NCBI GenBank assembly: GCA_037576215.1
Contig: JBANDB010000001.1
Span: 558,001-622,000, forward strand
Reading direction: 5' to 3'
DNA from: Armillaria gallica
Lineage: Eukaryota; Basidiomycota; Agaricomycetes; Agaricales; Physalacriaceae
Length of the DNA: 64,000 nucleotides
Shown: in pieces, positions 22,667-34,500 of the stretch
Numbering within the stretch: position 1 is the stretch's first letter
How the letters are laid out: the number at the start of each line of letters is the position of its first letter
Translations under genes and position numbers: made by a program
The notes under the pieces: model-generated
Databases searched by the model: none
What the model was told of the DNA's origin: nothing
The model's input: the letters and a program-made list of their open reading frames with translations, nothing else

Positions 22667-23999
22667 GGGGTTCTAGGGTCACAAATATAGCCATAAACGC
22701 CTGCGTCGAACGAGAAGGCCGGTGAGAACAAATGCCGAAGGCCCAAATTAAGAGTTCTTTTTCCCAGACGTAGTGTTTTCAACTTCGAATTCGATGATGA
22801 GCGCCGATTTCGTGACTTTTGAGGTGAGGATTTAGAGCAACGGACTCGGGACGTAGCCTTGCGAGGGAGGTACGAGTCCTCACCATGATTACTCTCGGGA
22901 TCGCGCGTACTTAGTAGTGTTCTATTTTCTCTGTCGTGACGGAAGCACCAGGAGACGAGTACAAGGTCCATCGTCAACTTGAATACCGAGACACCCGTCA
23001 GGATGTATACTGATACACAATGATCCCTAGATGGGGGTGCTGCCGATTATGATAGGTACGTCTAAAGAAAACAAGCATCGGACTTGGCTACGAAGCGAGT
23101 CTTGGGACTTCCAAAGGTGCGTAAAGGGGTTCTGAGATCACCAATATACTAGCCGTAGACGCCATACACAGCATCAAGATCGCAGAAGCCTGGTTTATGA
23201 GGATGCTGACGCCATCGAGAGTGGCTTGAATGCCGAGATCGTCTCCAAGGTCGGTCAGGATGAAAGGTGAAGACCGGCTTGATCAGTCTTATTTTCCTGA
23301 CTGAGGAAGGCACAAAATAGAACAACAAACAAACGAGAGTCTCAAGACTTCATAGAGTCGAGACGCTGGAGCGGCTTACGAGTTTATGATAGATTGCTAA
23401 GTTGACCAATGGTGTCGCAAGCAGCTTCGCAGGCTGTGGAATATTGATCACAAGGGTCAAGTAGGGTCAAGTTCCCGGTTAAGTTCGCGTGCCTTTGGGA
23501 CCCTGCTGTTAGGCCGATGAAGCGGCCTGAAGGTCCGAACGAAAGGCACTGAAGCTCAAGTACCATAGAGCGAAGAGTAGACTAGGTTTGATACTGACCG
23601 GGTAAACCTTCTTCTCGAAAAAGAGGTTCGAGATTTTTGACGCCCGCGACGAGAAAGCCTGAGAATTCGAGCAATCCACTTAGCGCACGAAGCGGACATG
23701 CAATGTTCGACTCGAAGCCCGATCCACTTGAGCCCAATAAATAGCTTTCCTTTCACCAAGCCGCACATGGAATCCTGGCCTAAAGCCTCCTCGACCTGAA
23801 ATTAAGCGCAGTCTCAGAGTTCCCATAGCTTCGTAGAATAGTGGTTCTTCAATGTCACTGTTCACAGTAAGCGGTATGTCCTCTGATAAGAACCACGAGC
23901 ATGAACAAGGAGACGCCGTACCAACAGAACACGAACAACGAATGCCTTGGCTGACAAGGAAGAGACTTTCTGCACTGGTACTTGGGCCATTGAACGCAC
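22667..23999 (-). pseudogene. Gene P, U1 copy: unknown protein, frames interrupted
   Basis: Minus-strand frames hold the conserved pieces SDIEEPLFYEAMGT (about 23850), WAQVDRASSRTLHVRFVR then TGA-type breaks, SNLFFEKKVYPVSIK, and CEAACDTIGQLSNLS (23384-23430). A later piece at 22657-22977 is conserved in U4. The same gene in U3 is more open. Family unknown. Confidence 0.35.
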
Positions 24000-24508
24000 G
24001 CAAAGATCAAGCAATACTAATCGAGGTCCAGGTGAGAAAATCGAAGGGCATTCCAAAGTTTTCACGGGCCCAGGTTTGAAACGACGGTACTGCCAGTGTA
24101 GATTGCGAAATTCGAATCAGTGATGTTATGAGGTGCTCAGCGAAGAAGAAGCGCAGGAAAGATGCAGAAGATTTACAGCGGATTCCGAGTAGCCAATGCA
24201 GATCGAGTCACCGCCTACGTCGGCTGATGTTCAACTCTATTGTGGACGGATGTGTGAAGCGGTGGAATTGAGATTTGACATAGGCAAGGGAGCCAGCACG
24301 TTCATTACTGGTGGTGGACGTCTCGGTTCTTTTGGTTGTTGTTGTAGTTGTATTTGTTGACTATGTAAATTAGCTGTGGAGTAGGGATGAATCTGAAGGT
24401 GGTAACACGGAAAGTAGAGGCGCACTGCTAGTGGGGTAGGCAGTATTTTCCCGGTAAGAAATTGCAGAATGTCTTGGATAAGAATCTATGGCGACAGCCG
24501 AAAAGCAA

Positions 24509-24602
24509 GGGTCCTTCGGCATAATCGTATAATTACTCACGTGGGAGCGTTATGCCGCAAGGCGACTTATCGGTGATCTCGGTTCGAATCTGAGAGGATC
24601 CA
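24509..24602 (+). other. tRNA-like element, long class (94 nt)
   Basis: GGGTCCT pairs with AGGATCC as a 7-bp acceptor-like stem. The A-box-like part is CGGCATAATCG, the B box GGTTCGAATCT lies in a T-arm-like hairpin, and GCC-GCAA-GGC forms a mini-hairpin in the middle. The D and anticodon arms do not fold canonically, so this is probably a tRNA-derived element or relic. It recurs at 47331 and 57479. Confidence 0.5.
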
Positions 24603-25195
24603 TTACATAGTCTACTGGTATGCATTTTTACTACTAGGACTTACTGAATAATAAATATTAAAATATTAAAACTTTAGCTGAAGTTGACTTTTAACGATTC
24701 CTTTACCTTAGCACCCGCGGTCCCGCCCTGGACTTTGAACGTTAACCACAAGCAGTTTCCTTCTATTTATCGGTTGGCTCTCCTACAAAGCCGGGCACTC
24801 AGATTCCATGAGGCAAATTCGTGGCGTTATCTTTTTCTTTCTCTAGGATGAATCTTACAGGTGATATAGGTCATGAAGCATGATCCATGTTATTTGAAGG
24901 ACAATACCACTCGCTTGGGCTTCGCTCGATACCGTAGCGCGATGAATTCTACAGGTTTGTAATCGCACATATATGCGTTGATGTTGAAAATCAAGGAACG
25001 GGTGCGTGACCATTTCTTCATTCGCAGACAACGAATCTCATAAGACTAGCTTCTAGGGTACGCTTTCTCTTCCGTTTCAGCCTCGCTATGTCTTGGTCCA
25101 TAGAACCGACATAAAATGCTGCGTCGTCAAAGTCATTATCTCAAGACAGTTCTTCCCGGGCGATATTCATCGTGTACTGGCCCCAGTGCATCTGC

Positions 25196-25746
25196 TCAGC
25201 GAACGAGGTGTGTGTGTGTGTGCATTTCGTCACCGCCATCTCGTCGCTGACGAATCGATGTTGCATGCCCACTTTCAAAGCTCTCTAAAACGCTGCCGCC
25301 TATCTCGTCAATAAGCGTACTCCTTCCCATCAACTCTCTCTCTCCAGAGCTTCTGATCCATCCTCCTTCCCGGGCTTTCCGTCGAGGAAGGACATCCCAT
25401 CGGCATAGACATCTTGTCAATGGCTCGTTGGCGGGGTGCTGGTAATCTCTACATCCCGTATGGCCTATCCGCCTCCTTTCTCACAGCCTGTCACCGCTGC
25501 ATCAATCCAAACGGCACCTCTTTCGTGGCTCTCCAATGTTCGCCGACCACCCCATCACATGCCGTCTTTCTTAGAGCGATTATCGAAGGACCCTTCGATT
25601 CGTTTAGCCTTGTACGGCTCACCTTTCCTGCAAGTCCAAGCTACACCATTCTCATTCTCGTGATCTGGACTACCTTCCATCGAAGCCTTAGTCAAGTCGG
25701 ATTGACGACTCGAAGATGCTAGATAGATAGATAGATAACCGGACAA
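25196..25746. other. Conserved block X, U1 first copy, coding status unresolved
   Basis: Matches 37800-38330, 48180-48790 and 58260-58770. Both strands have conserved open frames: minus KAKRIEGSFDNRSKKDGM and plus RLSKDPSIRLALYGSPFL. Neither has a start or domain I recognise. A (GT)7 tract sits at 25207 and a GATA repeat at 25718. Confidence 0.3.
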
Positions 25747-26070
25747 GGTCCCAAAGCTAGGAAGGACGATGCTATTGGATAGTATCCGCTGGTCAGCACA
25801 GGGCTGTATGATGAATCGTAACCGACAGGCCTAGGCGAGTATTCCTTGTCTTTTGATGGCTCACCCAAGTCTCATAACCAACATTAGAGTATCCGGATCG
25901 AATTTGGCCGCTAGTATGCTAACTTTTGGAGGCAGAATCGTCCCAGTCATCTCGGTGGTGGATGTCTCAATTCTTCCATTCGCTGACTTTGAACGAGGAT
26001 AAAGGCTGCATGTAACTTAGTCTACTTTAAAGATGCTTCGTGATCTGTGGAACGGAATCATGATGGATAA

Positions 26071-26138
26071 GGGCCCTTTGGCATAATCGTACAACCACCG
26101 GCGGTTGATCGATCCCCGTTCGAATCCGGGAGGGTTTG
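26071..26138 (+). other. tRNA-like element, short class
   Basis: GGGCCCT/AGGGTTT acceptor-like pairing, A box TGGCATAATCG and T arm CCCGTTCGAATCCGGG (one base lost on the 5' side). CAACC/GGTTG can pair around ACCGGC as an anticodon-like arm with an atypical 6-nt loop. Confidence 0.45.
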
Positions 26139-27463
26139 TTCCCGAACAGAGGTTGATGCTGGACTTTTTTTAAATTTTTAATTTCTTGTCATCACTAACT
26201 TAGAGGCCAGAGCCTAGAGGTCCCTAGCTTTAGGACCTTAGGGTTTGTTCGGAATTCCTAGTAAGGCATTGCAGAGTCGCTCAATCTACTGGTAGACCAA
26301 CCGTCGCCTTCTCTACAAGTAGGCTCGCGCTCTCATGTGGCGTCCTTTTACTTACTTGCAGCTGGGATGGATACAGTGAGTAAAAGACGAGTTCTTATAT
26401 CATACGCCGAAACTTTTAACCCCGCGCGCTCTCTCCCTTTTTTAGAAAAAAAGAAAAGGTGACGGTCAAGTGACGGTTTTCTTTTATAAAATGCACATTG
26501 TTCCGCTGTAAACTAGGCTCGGTACCAAACTACCTGTCACTTACCACGTCCAAGTTCCGTTTGGGCGTAATCATAGACTGCCATAGCGGCGAAGGATGTG
26601 TTCGCTCTACTCGGTTCGAATCCGAGGGGGGTTATTCTCTGGGAAATGAGTATGCGTCTTCCGTTTGTGAAGGGCGACAACTGGTCACACGTGGGGTGGA
26701 ATGATTTTTGCTCTGATGCAATCCTGAGTATGAACGAGGTATATTCCTTCTCTGGCTTATTAGTCGACATACCCAACTACTTGCAAACACTAGCGATGCC
26801 GTCGTCTCACGGCCTATCTCGATAAAAGATACCCGCCTCTCCTGGTAATCGAAGCTTCTGATCCCCTCTAACGTTGGTGTCATTGATGTGAAAAGGAACG
26901 CCCAGGGGGGAGAGAGGACTGCGCTTGGATCAGCAATATTAGGCGCCAGACCCGAACGGCAAAGCACAGTCGCGGAGACACCATTAACGATCGGCGTGAC
27001 GTCGGAGTGATTGAGAGAGGACGGTGTTTGGATCTGCACGTTTCTGGTTGATGCATTGATGGAGATACCAAGCTTGCTGGTGTGCGATGGGGTTTAGATC
27101 TAGACGCGGAGCTGGACGAGAGGATGGCGCTTGTCTGGCAGTACAAAATCTCGGTCCGAGTGGTCCGCTCTCCCCATCTCCTGTCACTCCAAGTAGCGAT
27201 ATCGTCCCGTTCTTGACTCTCCTCCCCAAAATATTCTCCTCGCGAACGACACAAAACCGCTGAGTACGGTTCATTCCCCAGAACGAAAAGTCGCCTTTGC
27301 CCTTCCCTTTCTACAGCTTCACTTTCGAAAGTACACTGCCGTCGCGTTGTTCGGGCAGAAGAATGGCCGAAAGTGTCGAATAATGCACTTGGGAAGGCAA
27401 GTTGGAGGATGAAGTATGTCCGATCGAGATGGGGATGGCGAAGAGCTTAGAGGTTTAGTACGT

Positions 27464-28503
27464 TTAGTACTTTATGTTGCTCAAGAGGGCGCCGCTCAAC
27501 ACCTCCGCCAAACTTCCGTGTTCTGCTGGGACATCCAGGTCTTCGACGACGGGGTCTTGCTTATCAATGCCCCAGAAAACTGGGCGACCTTGGCACAAGT
27601 AGCGTACAGAGCGAGGATGGAACCGGGGGGGGGGGGGTCTCGTTGTCTGGGGTAATGGATGTTATTTCTGGGAGAGGTGAACTGGATTGCGTGGTGGTCC
27701 TAGATGAAGGTGAGATTGCGCGGGATGAGGCGGTGTGGATGTCTTAAGGTTTTTAGGCGCGTAAAGCATTCATGTACGTCGGATTGCGTCGTTATGACAC
27801 TGGAAAGAGAATGTACGTTGGTACCCGCGATGACATAGCCGAAAGACTTCAAAACGACCAATACTGAAGCGAGCGGATAAGGATAAGCCTATCATCAGCG
27901 GTGTAGAAAAATAGACGACTGCGCACCTCCTCGTTGCTGGGGTCTTCTTTGAGATAGGTTGACTCTGGCGCAACGTATGCACACTGTATGTACACTATGG
28001 CTGTTTCCCAAATCTCGTCGGAGTGTCTGGTCGCAGTTGCCGGACACTACACACTGGAACCAGATGTGAGTCAGGCCTCAACGAGGGTAGCATGCGCGGT
28101 CACCACTCACGAGATCCTTCGCCTCTTTATAGATTTTCGATGCCTCCTTCAAATCTGCCTTGGGTTCATGGCGCGACGGAGCATCTAAGGAGACGGGTGT
28201 CCGACCTTTGAACTTCTTGACTATCAAGGTTATAGAGACTTATTGGGACAAACGAGATAGTTGATAAAGCTGTCTGTGCAAGTCAGGAGAGCTTCGCACG
28301 GTCCCGAGCACATGAATGTATGACCTTGACGAGCGCGGTACGGGAGGGGGAGTGGATGATCAAGTAGCCCAGCGTCCTTGCGTAAGCCAGCGCAGCGCTG
28401 TCGGGTGGAGCGGACTTTTCAAACTCGAGAGAGATGTTGTATGCATCCAATAGGCCGTCCGGGTGGTTGTGATGGGAGAGAGTGCAGTGGCAGCACGGGG
28501 CAT
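27464..28503 (-). pseudogene. HNH-nuclease gene relic (HNH_2 type), U1 first copy
   Basis: Starts at ATG 28501-28503 (MPRAATALSPITTT). After one frameshift it gives DGLLDAYNISLEFEKSAPP, ARTLGYLIIHSPSRTALVK and CARDRAKLS, then TGA where family members continue. A middle part gives the H-containing APEST-like motif and, after a ~38-nt candidate intron, YQLASVLAVLKSFGY-type sequence. The C-terminal signature lies at 27464-27620. Family knowledge: mushroom genomes carry many HNH_2 proteins with this plan. Stops and frameshifts make this copy non-functional. Confidence 0.6.
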
Positions 28504-28665
28504 GGTGGTAAGAAAGCCAAATTTGGTTTTGTTTGACTTCTTCCTTCCTTCCTTCTCGCGATCAAAAATCAAGCCCTCTTTCGTACAGACTGCCGTCATA
28601 AACGAGCTCGATTCTTCAACGCGATGAACACTGCGATGATACTCTTACCTTTCGCGTACGACGCG

Positions 28666-28983
28666 TCAATCCGCGCCTTTGCGATGCCTCGCCTGAGAAA
28701 AGTAAGCACGGGCATCACCATTAAAGGCCTCGATTAGCCTGGCCAACACCATGTTGGACAGGACTCCACACACCGCTTCGTTCGACACCGAAGCCCGATG
28801 AATCTTATAGCCTTGTAGTAAAGGCGCATATATGCAGGACTTTGATGTCGAAAAGAAGAGGGATGGGGACCATTTCTTCTCCCGCAGACGACGAAGCTCA
28901 TAGTCTAGGGTGTGACAGCTACAGACTCTAGGAGTACATTTCCCTCGCTGGAAAAGACGCTGTGGAGACGTCTTATGTTTCAA
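28666..28983 (-). other. Conserved block Y (minus-strand open frame), U1
   Basis: A 105-codon minus frame contains LLQGYKIHRASVSNEAVCGV and LARLIEAFNGDA. The same frame is kept in U4 at 61678-61917, and a shifted version occurs at 41445-41837 and near 52336-52572. No domain recognised; it lies just upstream of the HNH start on the same strand. Confidence 0.35.
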
Positions 28984-29138
28984 CCCTCCGTTACGTCTTG
29001 GTCTATAGTCTTGCCACGACCTAGTCGACCAGCCTACCGTGATGTCGTCAAGGTCATTATCTCAATAATGTTCATCCCGGGCGATATCATCGTGTGCTGG
29101 TAGCGCATGGCGAGGTGCGTGTACATTCCGTCCCCGTC

Positions 29139-29402
29139 TCATCTCGTCGCTAATGGATTGATGTTGCAGGCCCACCGTCCAATATCAAAGCTCTCTAAAA
29201 TGTAGCCGTCTCCTTCCCACCAACTCTCCCGAGCCAGAGCAACGATGAGGGCTTCTGATTCCCCTGCCATCCTTCTTCCCAGGTTTACCGCGAAGAAGGA
29301 CATCCTGTTTATATCCATCTGCATAACCATTTCGTTGGCGGGGTGCTGACTATCTAAGGACCACTTGGCTCGGCTCGTATGACCTATCCCCTCCTTTCCC
29401 AA
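29139..29402 (-). other. Conserved ORF X, U1
   Basis: Minus frame with MVMQMDINRMSFFAVN, then GESEALIVALARESWWEGDG and ESFDIGRWACNI. Kept with few changes in U4 (62166-62357). The plus strand is also partly open, so coding strand and start are not certain. Family unknown. Confidence 0.35.
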
Positions 29403-30069
29403 TCATCTCCTCTTTATGAATCCAAGTGGCACCTCTATCATTATTCTCCAACGCTCGCTGACCACCCCAGCACACGCTGTCTTTCTCAGAATCGATGTAT
29501 TGCTTAGCGACGATCGAACGAAGTACAGTCTGTCGCGGAGATACCATTAAGGATCGGTGTGACGTCGGAGAGTGATTGAGAGTGGACAGTGTTTGGATCC
29601 GCAAATTTTCGTGCCGAACCCGAACGGCAAAGCACGTTTGTTGGGGAGATACCAAACTTGCTGAGGGTGCTCCGTGTGCGAACGGGAGCTGGACGAGAGT
29701 ATGGTGCGAGTCTGGCACTACAAAATCTCGTTCAGAAGCGCGTTCTCCCCATCTCCAAGTAGAGATATCGTCCCACCCATCACTCTCCTCCCCAAAACAT
29801 TCTCCTCGCGAACGACACAAAACCGCCGCGTCCAGTTCAACTCCCCAGAACAAAAAGTCACCTTCGCCTCCTTCCCTTTTGCATCTACTCACAACTTCTC
29901 CAGCCCAGCCTCATTTTTGAGAGATATACTGCTGTCGCGTCGTTCCCTATGTCCTGGAAGAAGAATGCCCGAAAGCGTTGACTAGTGCACTTGAGAAGGC
30001 GAGTCGGAGGACGGAGAGTGGGAGTACGAGGAGTACGGGTCAGAAACGACGATGGGGAAGGGGAAGAGC

Positions 30070-30632
30070 TTAGAGGTTTAGTCCTAGTCGTAATATAGAT
30101 TGGTTCATGCTCTTCAAGAGGGCGCCGGTCAATGCTTCCGCTGAGCTTCCATCTTCTGCTTGGACACCCAAGTCTTCCACAACGCGGTCTTGCTTATCAA
30201 AATATTCCGCCACCCCATAAACTGGGCGACTTTTGCACAAGTAGCATGCAGAAACGACCATCACTGAAGCGAGCTGAGAAGGATAAGCCTACTATCTAGC
30301 CATGTAGAAAAATAGACGATGCCGCACCTCCTCGTTGCTCGAGTCTTCGTTGACCACGCCTGTTTCCCCAATCTCGTCGAAACCTTGGAGAGTGTGTCCT
30401 GGTCGTAGTTGACCCTACCGTCTCGGGCAAGAGCCTGGGGAACGTGGGTTCTCAACGTGGGTAGCATGCACGCTCACGAGATCCTTCGCCTGGTGTCTCC
30501 CTCAAATCCATTACCCGTCTTAGGTTCATTGCGTGACGAAGTTAGAAGAACTTCGCTGTGTAAACAAGCGCGGCGCTATCGGGTGGGGCGGGCTTTTCAA
30601 ACACGAAACAGATGTTGTAGGCATCTAGGCAT
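30070..30632 (-). pseudogene. HNH-nuclease gene relic, U1 second copy, internally deleted
   Basis: ATG at 30630-30632 begins as in the other copies, but the N-terminal third is missing. The C-terminal end is clear at 30070-30200: DKQDRVVEDLGVQAEDGSSA, GALLKSMNQSI. It lies only 1.6 kb left of the first U1 relic's start, in the same direction. Non-functional. Confidence 0.55.
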
Positions 30633-32404
30633 GATGGTAAGAAAGCTAAATTTGGTTTTGTTTGACCCTGGCTCGGCGATCAAAAATCGAACGACGCCGC
30701 ATTTGAACGCGACTACCGCCGTTGTTTCCTACTCATCTAGACACAAATGTTCGTACCGATTCGACCAGAACAGGCTGCCATCATCAACGAGCCAGCACTG
30801 GCATCATCGTCGAAGGCCTAGTCAACACCATGCCGGACAAGACGCACACCATCGTCTCTTCCTTCCACCACCTGCGCACAAAAATGAAGGAGTTCATGTC
30901 TATACCGCAGTTGTAGGGTCCCCGTCAACGCTGACGCATCGACTGAATGCTTAGGCCTATGCACAGGTATACGTTCCACGAGTATCCATAAAGCGGCTTC
31001 CCAGGCTAATTTTTTCCTTCGCTTAGGCTGTCTCCAATGTACCCAACGAAAAGCTCTATTCCGTGCGACACCGTTAGATCTCAAGCTCTGAAATGCCCTA
31101 TCGTTCGAGCCTGGCTACAAGCGCTCGCAAATTCCATACACCACTCCCCGAATATGATTCATTACTATTGGTCTGCAACGAGGCCCCACGTCATCTGAAC
31201 GAGATCCCGGCCCTGGTCCATACATTTCGCCTGCAGAGCTTTTCACTCTTAGGCAGCACCGGCGCCGTCCTACATCCTCGTGGACAGATTCATCTATTCA
31301 CGACGATCCTGCAAGCGTCTTCGCTGCCATGACCTGATACCTCATCTCCTCCTTCATCTCCGAAAGTGTCCTCCAACTACCTGCAGGGTGCTTCCAGATG
31401 TAGACAGTTTCAATTACCACCTCACTACGCAGAGTCTCGCGATGTACATCGCATTATCATATCTACCGAGCAATAAAAGTACGAGAGAAGCAGCCGAAGG
31501 AAGCCAAGGTCCCTGTTACTGATATTAGTCTGAAGACGACTCGCCTTCTTTGATTCCTCTGACTCGGAGTGGGTAGGGCTTTTGAACGTCCCTTCCTAAT
31601 GTCAGTGTGCATTACTCCGTGGTAGCAACACTCTCATTATCGGTCTCTGCTATATGTATAGGTCTAATCGGCCGTGGAGTATAGTCACTCGCAGATGTAG
31701 TTCAGTCGTATAATCGAGGCATATAAGTATTGGAATGACGGAGAACGACAAGCTATTTATTACGGGACTTCGAGTATTGGATTCGGTAACAGATAAACAG
31801 CGTAATTGTGTTGCATCGGGTATCACATCTCCGAGATCGGTATAATGACGGTGTTTCGCGCGCTTTATTCTTCGAAATCTCGTGTCAAAATCTGGACTCT
31901 TGAGCATCCGCGACTGATAGGCGTGCTCATGTTGATTGCTTTTTGGGATTCCCCATTTTACCACTGATGATGCGGTAGAGGTACAGGCGTCGTCAGGTTA
32001 CTTTTCCCTCCATTCATGGATCTAGGTTCTCTCTTGTGTATTGACGTGAGGTGTGTAGTACGATTCAAGTTAATTACTGACACTTATGAACCCGAGATGG
32101 TACCTAATCTTATCAATGGTTGCAGTAAAATTTAGCCTCCCGTAACGCTTTCTGTTAAAGTCATAATCATTGTCTTCGATTATCATTGACCGGACTTGAG
32201 CATTTTGAACTCGGTTGCTCGGGGACCAAAGTGGTGGAAAGATAACCGGGAGATCACTATTATATCATAAATCCGATCACTGGCTCAATTAATCGACGTT
32301 ACATGTAGATCATTAAGATCAGGCACGGAGGCACTGCTACCGATATTATGAGTCCGAAGTAAGTAGTGAGTAAGCGTATATACTGCTGGATATCCGGATG
32401 AACC

Positions 32405-32642
32405 TGTGTTAGAACTCACGGTTCACCAGTGAGTGGAATAAGAACTAATGTTCACGGCAATCACGCTAGCGATGCCCTACTAACTACATGGCTTTTATGC
32501 TACGAAAATATGTAGAATGTACTAGACAATATGAGTAATGTATCACTAATAAATCAGTAAGCGTCCCAGGGAATATGGGGAGAACGAGCCATAATATTCG
32601 TGCAAACTCGAACTTCTAAATATAGCAATTCATAATCTAACA
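32405..32642. mobile_element. Solo LTR (238 bp) in U2
   Basis: Begins TGTGTTAGAACTCAC and ends AATCTAACA, flanked by GAACC on both sides (32400-32404 and 32643-32647), a 5-bp target duplication. U1 at the same place reads GGATGAACCAAGG, the empty site. No internal retrotransposon sequence. The TGTTAGA/TCTAACA tips resemble Copia-type LTRs. Confidence 0.85.
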
Positions 32643-32701
32643 GAACCAAGCTCTAATCTTATGACACAGTCAAGCTATTATCTCGTGGGTCGTCAGCCAT
32701 A

Positions 32702-33213
32702 TTAAGTTGACTGGTAGAAGCTGCAGGCGGGACAATAAGAATCGATATGGGGGGCTGCAGAGAAGGTTAGCAAGAAAGAATAGAAATATTGAAGTGAGTT
32801 AAATCGCACAGTACTGTTCAGGAAAGCGACGACTGTAATATATTGCTGAGTACAAAGTCACAGTGCGCCAGATGGTAGAGACTTACTACTGCCAACAGGT
32901 CCGCAGACAAGACGGCGGTTTGCAGCTCGCAGGATGGAAAAGGCTAAACTTGCAGTTGGACTGCTCGCATTGAATCTAGAAAGATAGACGGCAAAAAATG
33001 AGAGAAATGCAGCGCGCGTAGAAATACATTGTCGTACGTATTCTTCAAGCTAAGTTTGTGGAGGTCAGCACAAGTTTATATATTTGGATACTAAGGACGC
33101 ACAAGAGTGTAAGCATGACCGCATCGAGTGTAGATATTCCTAACTCTGAAAACCAGGTTATTTGGAGAGCGGATGCAGCGATAAGATGTAGCTTACTGGC
33201 GACGGCGGCACAT
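32702..33213 (-). CDS. Small cysteine-rich (probably zinc-binding) protein, six exons, intact, U2
   Basis: Exons 33197-33213, 33103-33145, 33038-33049, 32887-32975, 32810-32832 and 32702-32754 total 237 nt: 78 residues plus TAA. All introns are GT-AG (51, 53, 62, 54 and 55 nt); the third exon is a 12-nt microexon (LEEY). The protein reads MCRRRQVRNIYTRCGHAYTL, LEEY, IQCEQSNCKFSLFHPASC, then P-x-C-x2-TC, YRRFPEQYSPHIDSYCPAC. The CGH, C-x4-C, H-x3-C, C-x3-C and C-x2-C pairs suggest zinc binding. I recognise this pattern (RCGH...CKFS..HP...TCWQY...FPEQYSP.ID.YCP.C) as a recurrent mushroom protein with no assigned function known to me. Cytosolic or nuclear; no signal peptide. Sister copies conserve all splice sites. 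Confidence 0.8.
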
Positions 33214-33769
33214 TGTAATAGAATGGAAGAGAGGGGATAAGGGTTTATTGCGATGCTGAAAGGCAAGTGGAAGGATGGAGGAGGCCACAGTCGACTTTTC
33301 TGTTTATAACCTAGTAAGACCGCGATGTTATCTTGTATCAAGTAATCCCTCAAGGACAATGTTGCCCGTACTATGCTGTGTTTCCGGCAGAGAGAGAAAG
33401 TGCTTGGCCTATCGACAATGACCGTCGGAAGTCGGGCTCTGAGTTAGTTCACTGTTTTGTAAGTTCCCCGTGAACGGCCTGTATTCACCACACATTTACA
33501 AGCAGCTCAGTACGAAATTCGGAGGCACGCAAGCATAGCGACGGTGATATTGTGCACCCAGTAGAGACGTGTCCCTGGGATCCTTGATACAACCAATAGC
33601 AATTTTCTCCCTTCTTGATCGCATGCGTCATATGATCCATATGAGTCCAAATTTATATTGAAGAAATGAAACGACGATCTGCTTACTGGACCAAGACAAT
33701 ACAGAAGCATCAGGTTAACAAATTTACGGCGTTTGCAAAGCCGCGTGCATCCTGAGGTCACCGATACTT

Positions 33770-34500
33770 ATAGCCAAAAATGCTTAGGAAGACTGGTAGG
33801 AACAAAAGCCGGAAGCCAGACTTGAGAGTCATTTTCCCCAGACAGACAAAGTAGCCTTTTCGACTCCACAGCAGAGGCCAGTGTGTTTCTGCTGGTAGGA
33901 AACGAAGCCCTAAAAGGTATCAATTTAGCGAAGCCTTTCTCGATCCAGAAAAGGCCGTCGATCAAACGGCAATGAAAAACTTTACCTTCTGCGGAACAAT
34001 GCGCTTAGGGTATCTTCTCGTTTCACGGGACGCAAACCAAGGGCGTAAGAACGGAAACTGGAATCGGAACTTCTTAAGGTCCTGTTTTAAGCTATTAAAA
34101 GTGCATGCAGTACTTCGAATACGGTGATAACCGCCGATCTCAGCTATTGCATGCATTTCACACTTACCTCGAAAGTCTCGAAGGATACTGAAAGAGGAAC
34201 GACGAATGGAGAAGCCTTGCGAATGAGTGTTTTGAAAAAGTCCTCAGCATAGTTGCTCTCGAGATGTGCGTGGTAGTATTCTATCTCTCGTGACCGCCGC
34301 ACAAGGGAACGAGCACAGGTATCATCAACTTGGATGCTGAGATGGCCGTCAGGAGGCAGACTTCTTTTCAATAGAGTCCTGAATAAGGCCATCAAACTTA
34401 CCTTCACAACGGGCCACGTCCACTGACTATAGTACTGACCGTGCCCCCTGAAGATTCCGACTGGTGTCAAGATCAGCACGGGAAGAGAAAAGGGGTCCAA
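33770..34500 (-). pseudogene. Gene P, U2 copy: unknown spliced protein
   Basis: The main exon at 34168-34500 encodes LLKRSLPPDGHLSIQVDDTC, REIEYYHAHLESNYAEDFF and SPFVVPLSVSFETFE, ending at a good GTAAGTG donor. A candidate next exon at about 33990-34095 encodes KKFRFQFPFLRPWFASRETR, and another at about 33775-33920 ends KHFWL and stop. Upstream an extra C breaks the frame that is open in U3. Neighbour of the cysteine-rich gene, same strand. Family unknown. Confidence 0.4.

Larger units (their letters stand above)
20131..32138. repeat. U1: array unit, A type, with two extra MITEs and two HNH relics
   Basis: Starts at the shared block CTCGTAATGCTTCCTGTTAA (20135) that recurs at 32143, 43695 and 54176. 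Contents in order: MITE, cysteine-rich gene, MITE, gene P, tRNA-like elements, HNH relic, block Y, ORF X, second HNH relic, closing block (31954-32090). Its 22667-24000 part is nearly identical to 55710-57060 in U4. Confidence 0.8.

Noticed and set aside
25207..25222. GT repeat and nearby GATA repeat as regulatory elements
   Set aside because: Short simple repeats not conserved in the sister units; nothing supports a function.
31650..31964. 104-codon minus ORF (KSPDFDTRFRRIKRAKHRHY) as a conserved gene
   Set aside because: It is similar in U2 but starts with a non-ATG codon, is lost in U3 and U0, and lies in a block whose DNA is conserved on both strands, so protein conservation is not shown.
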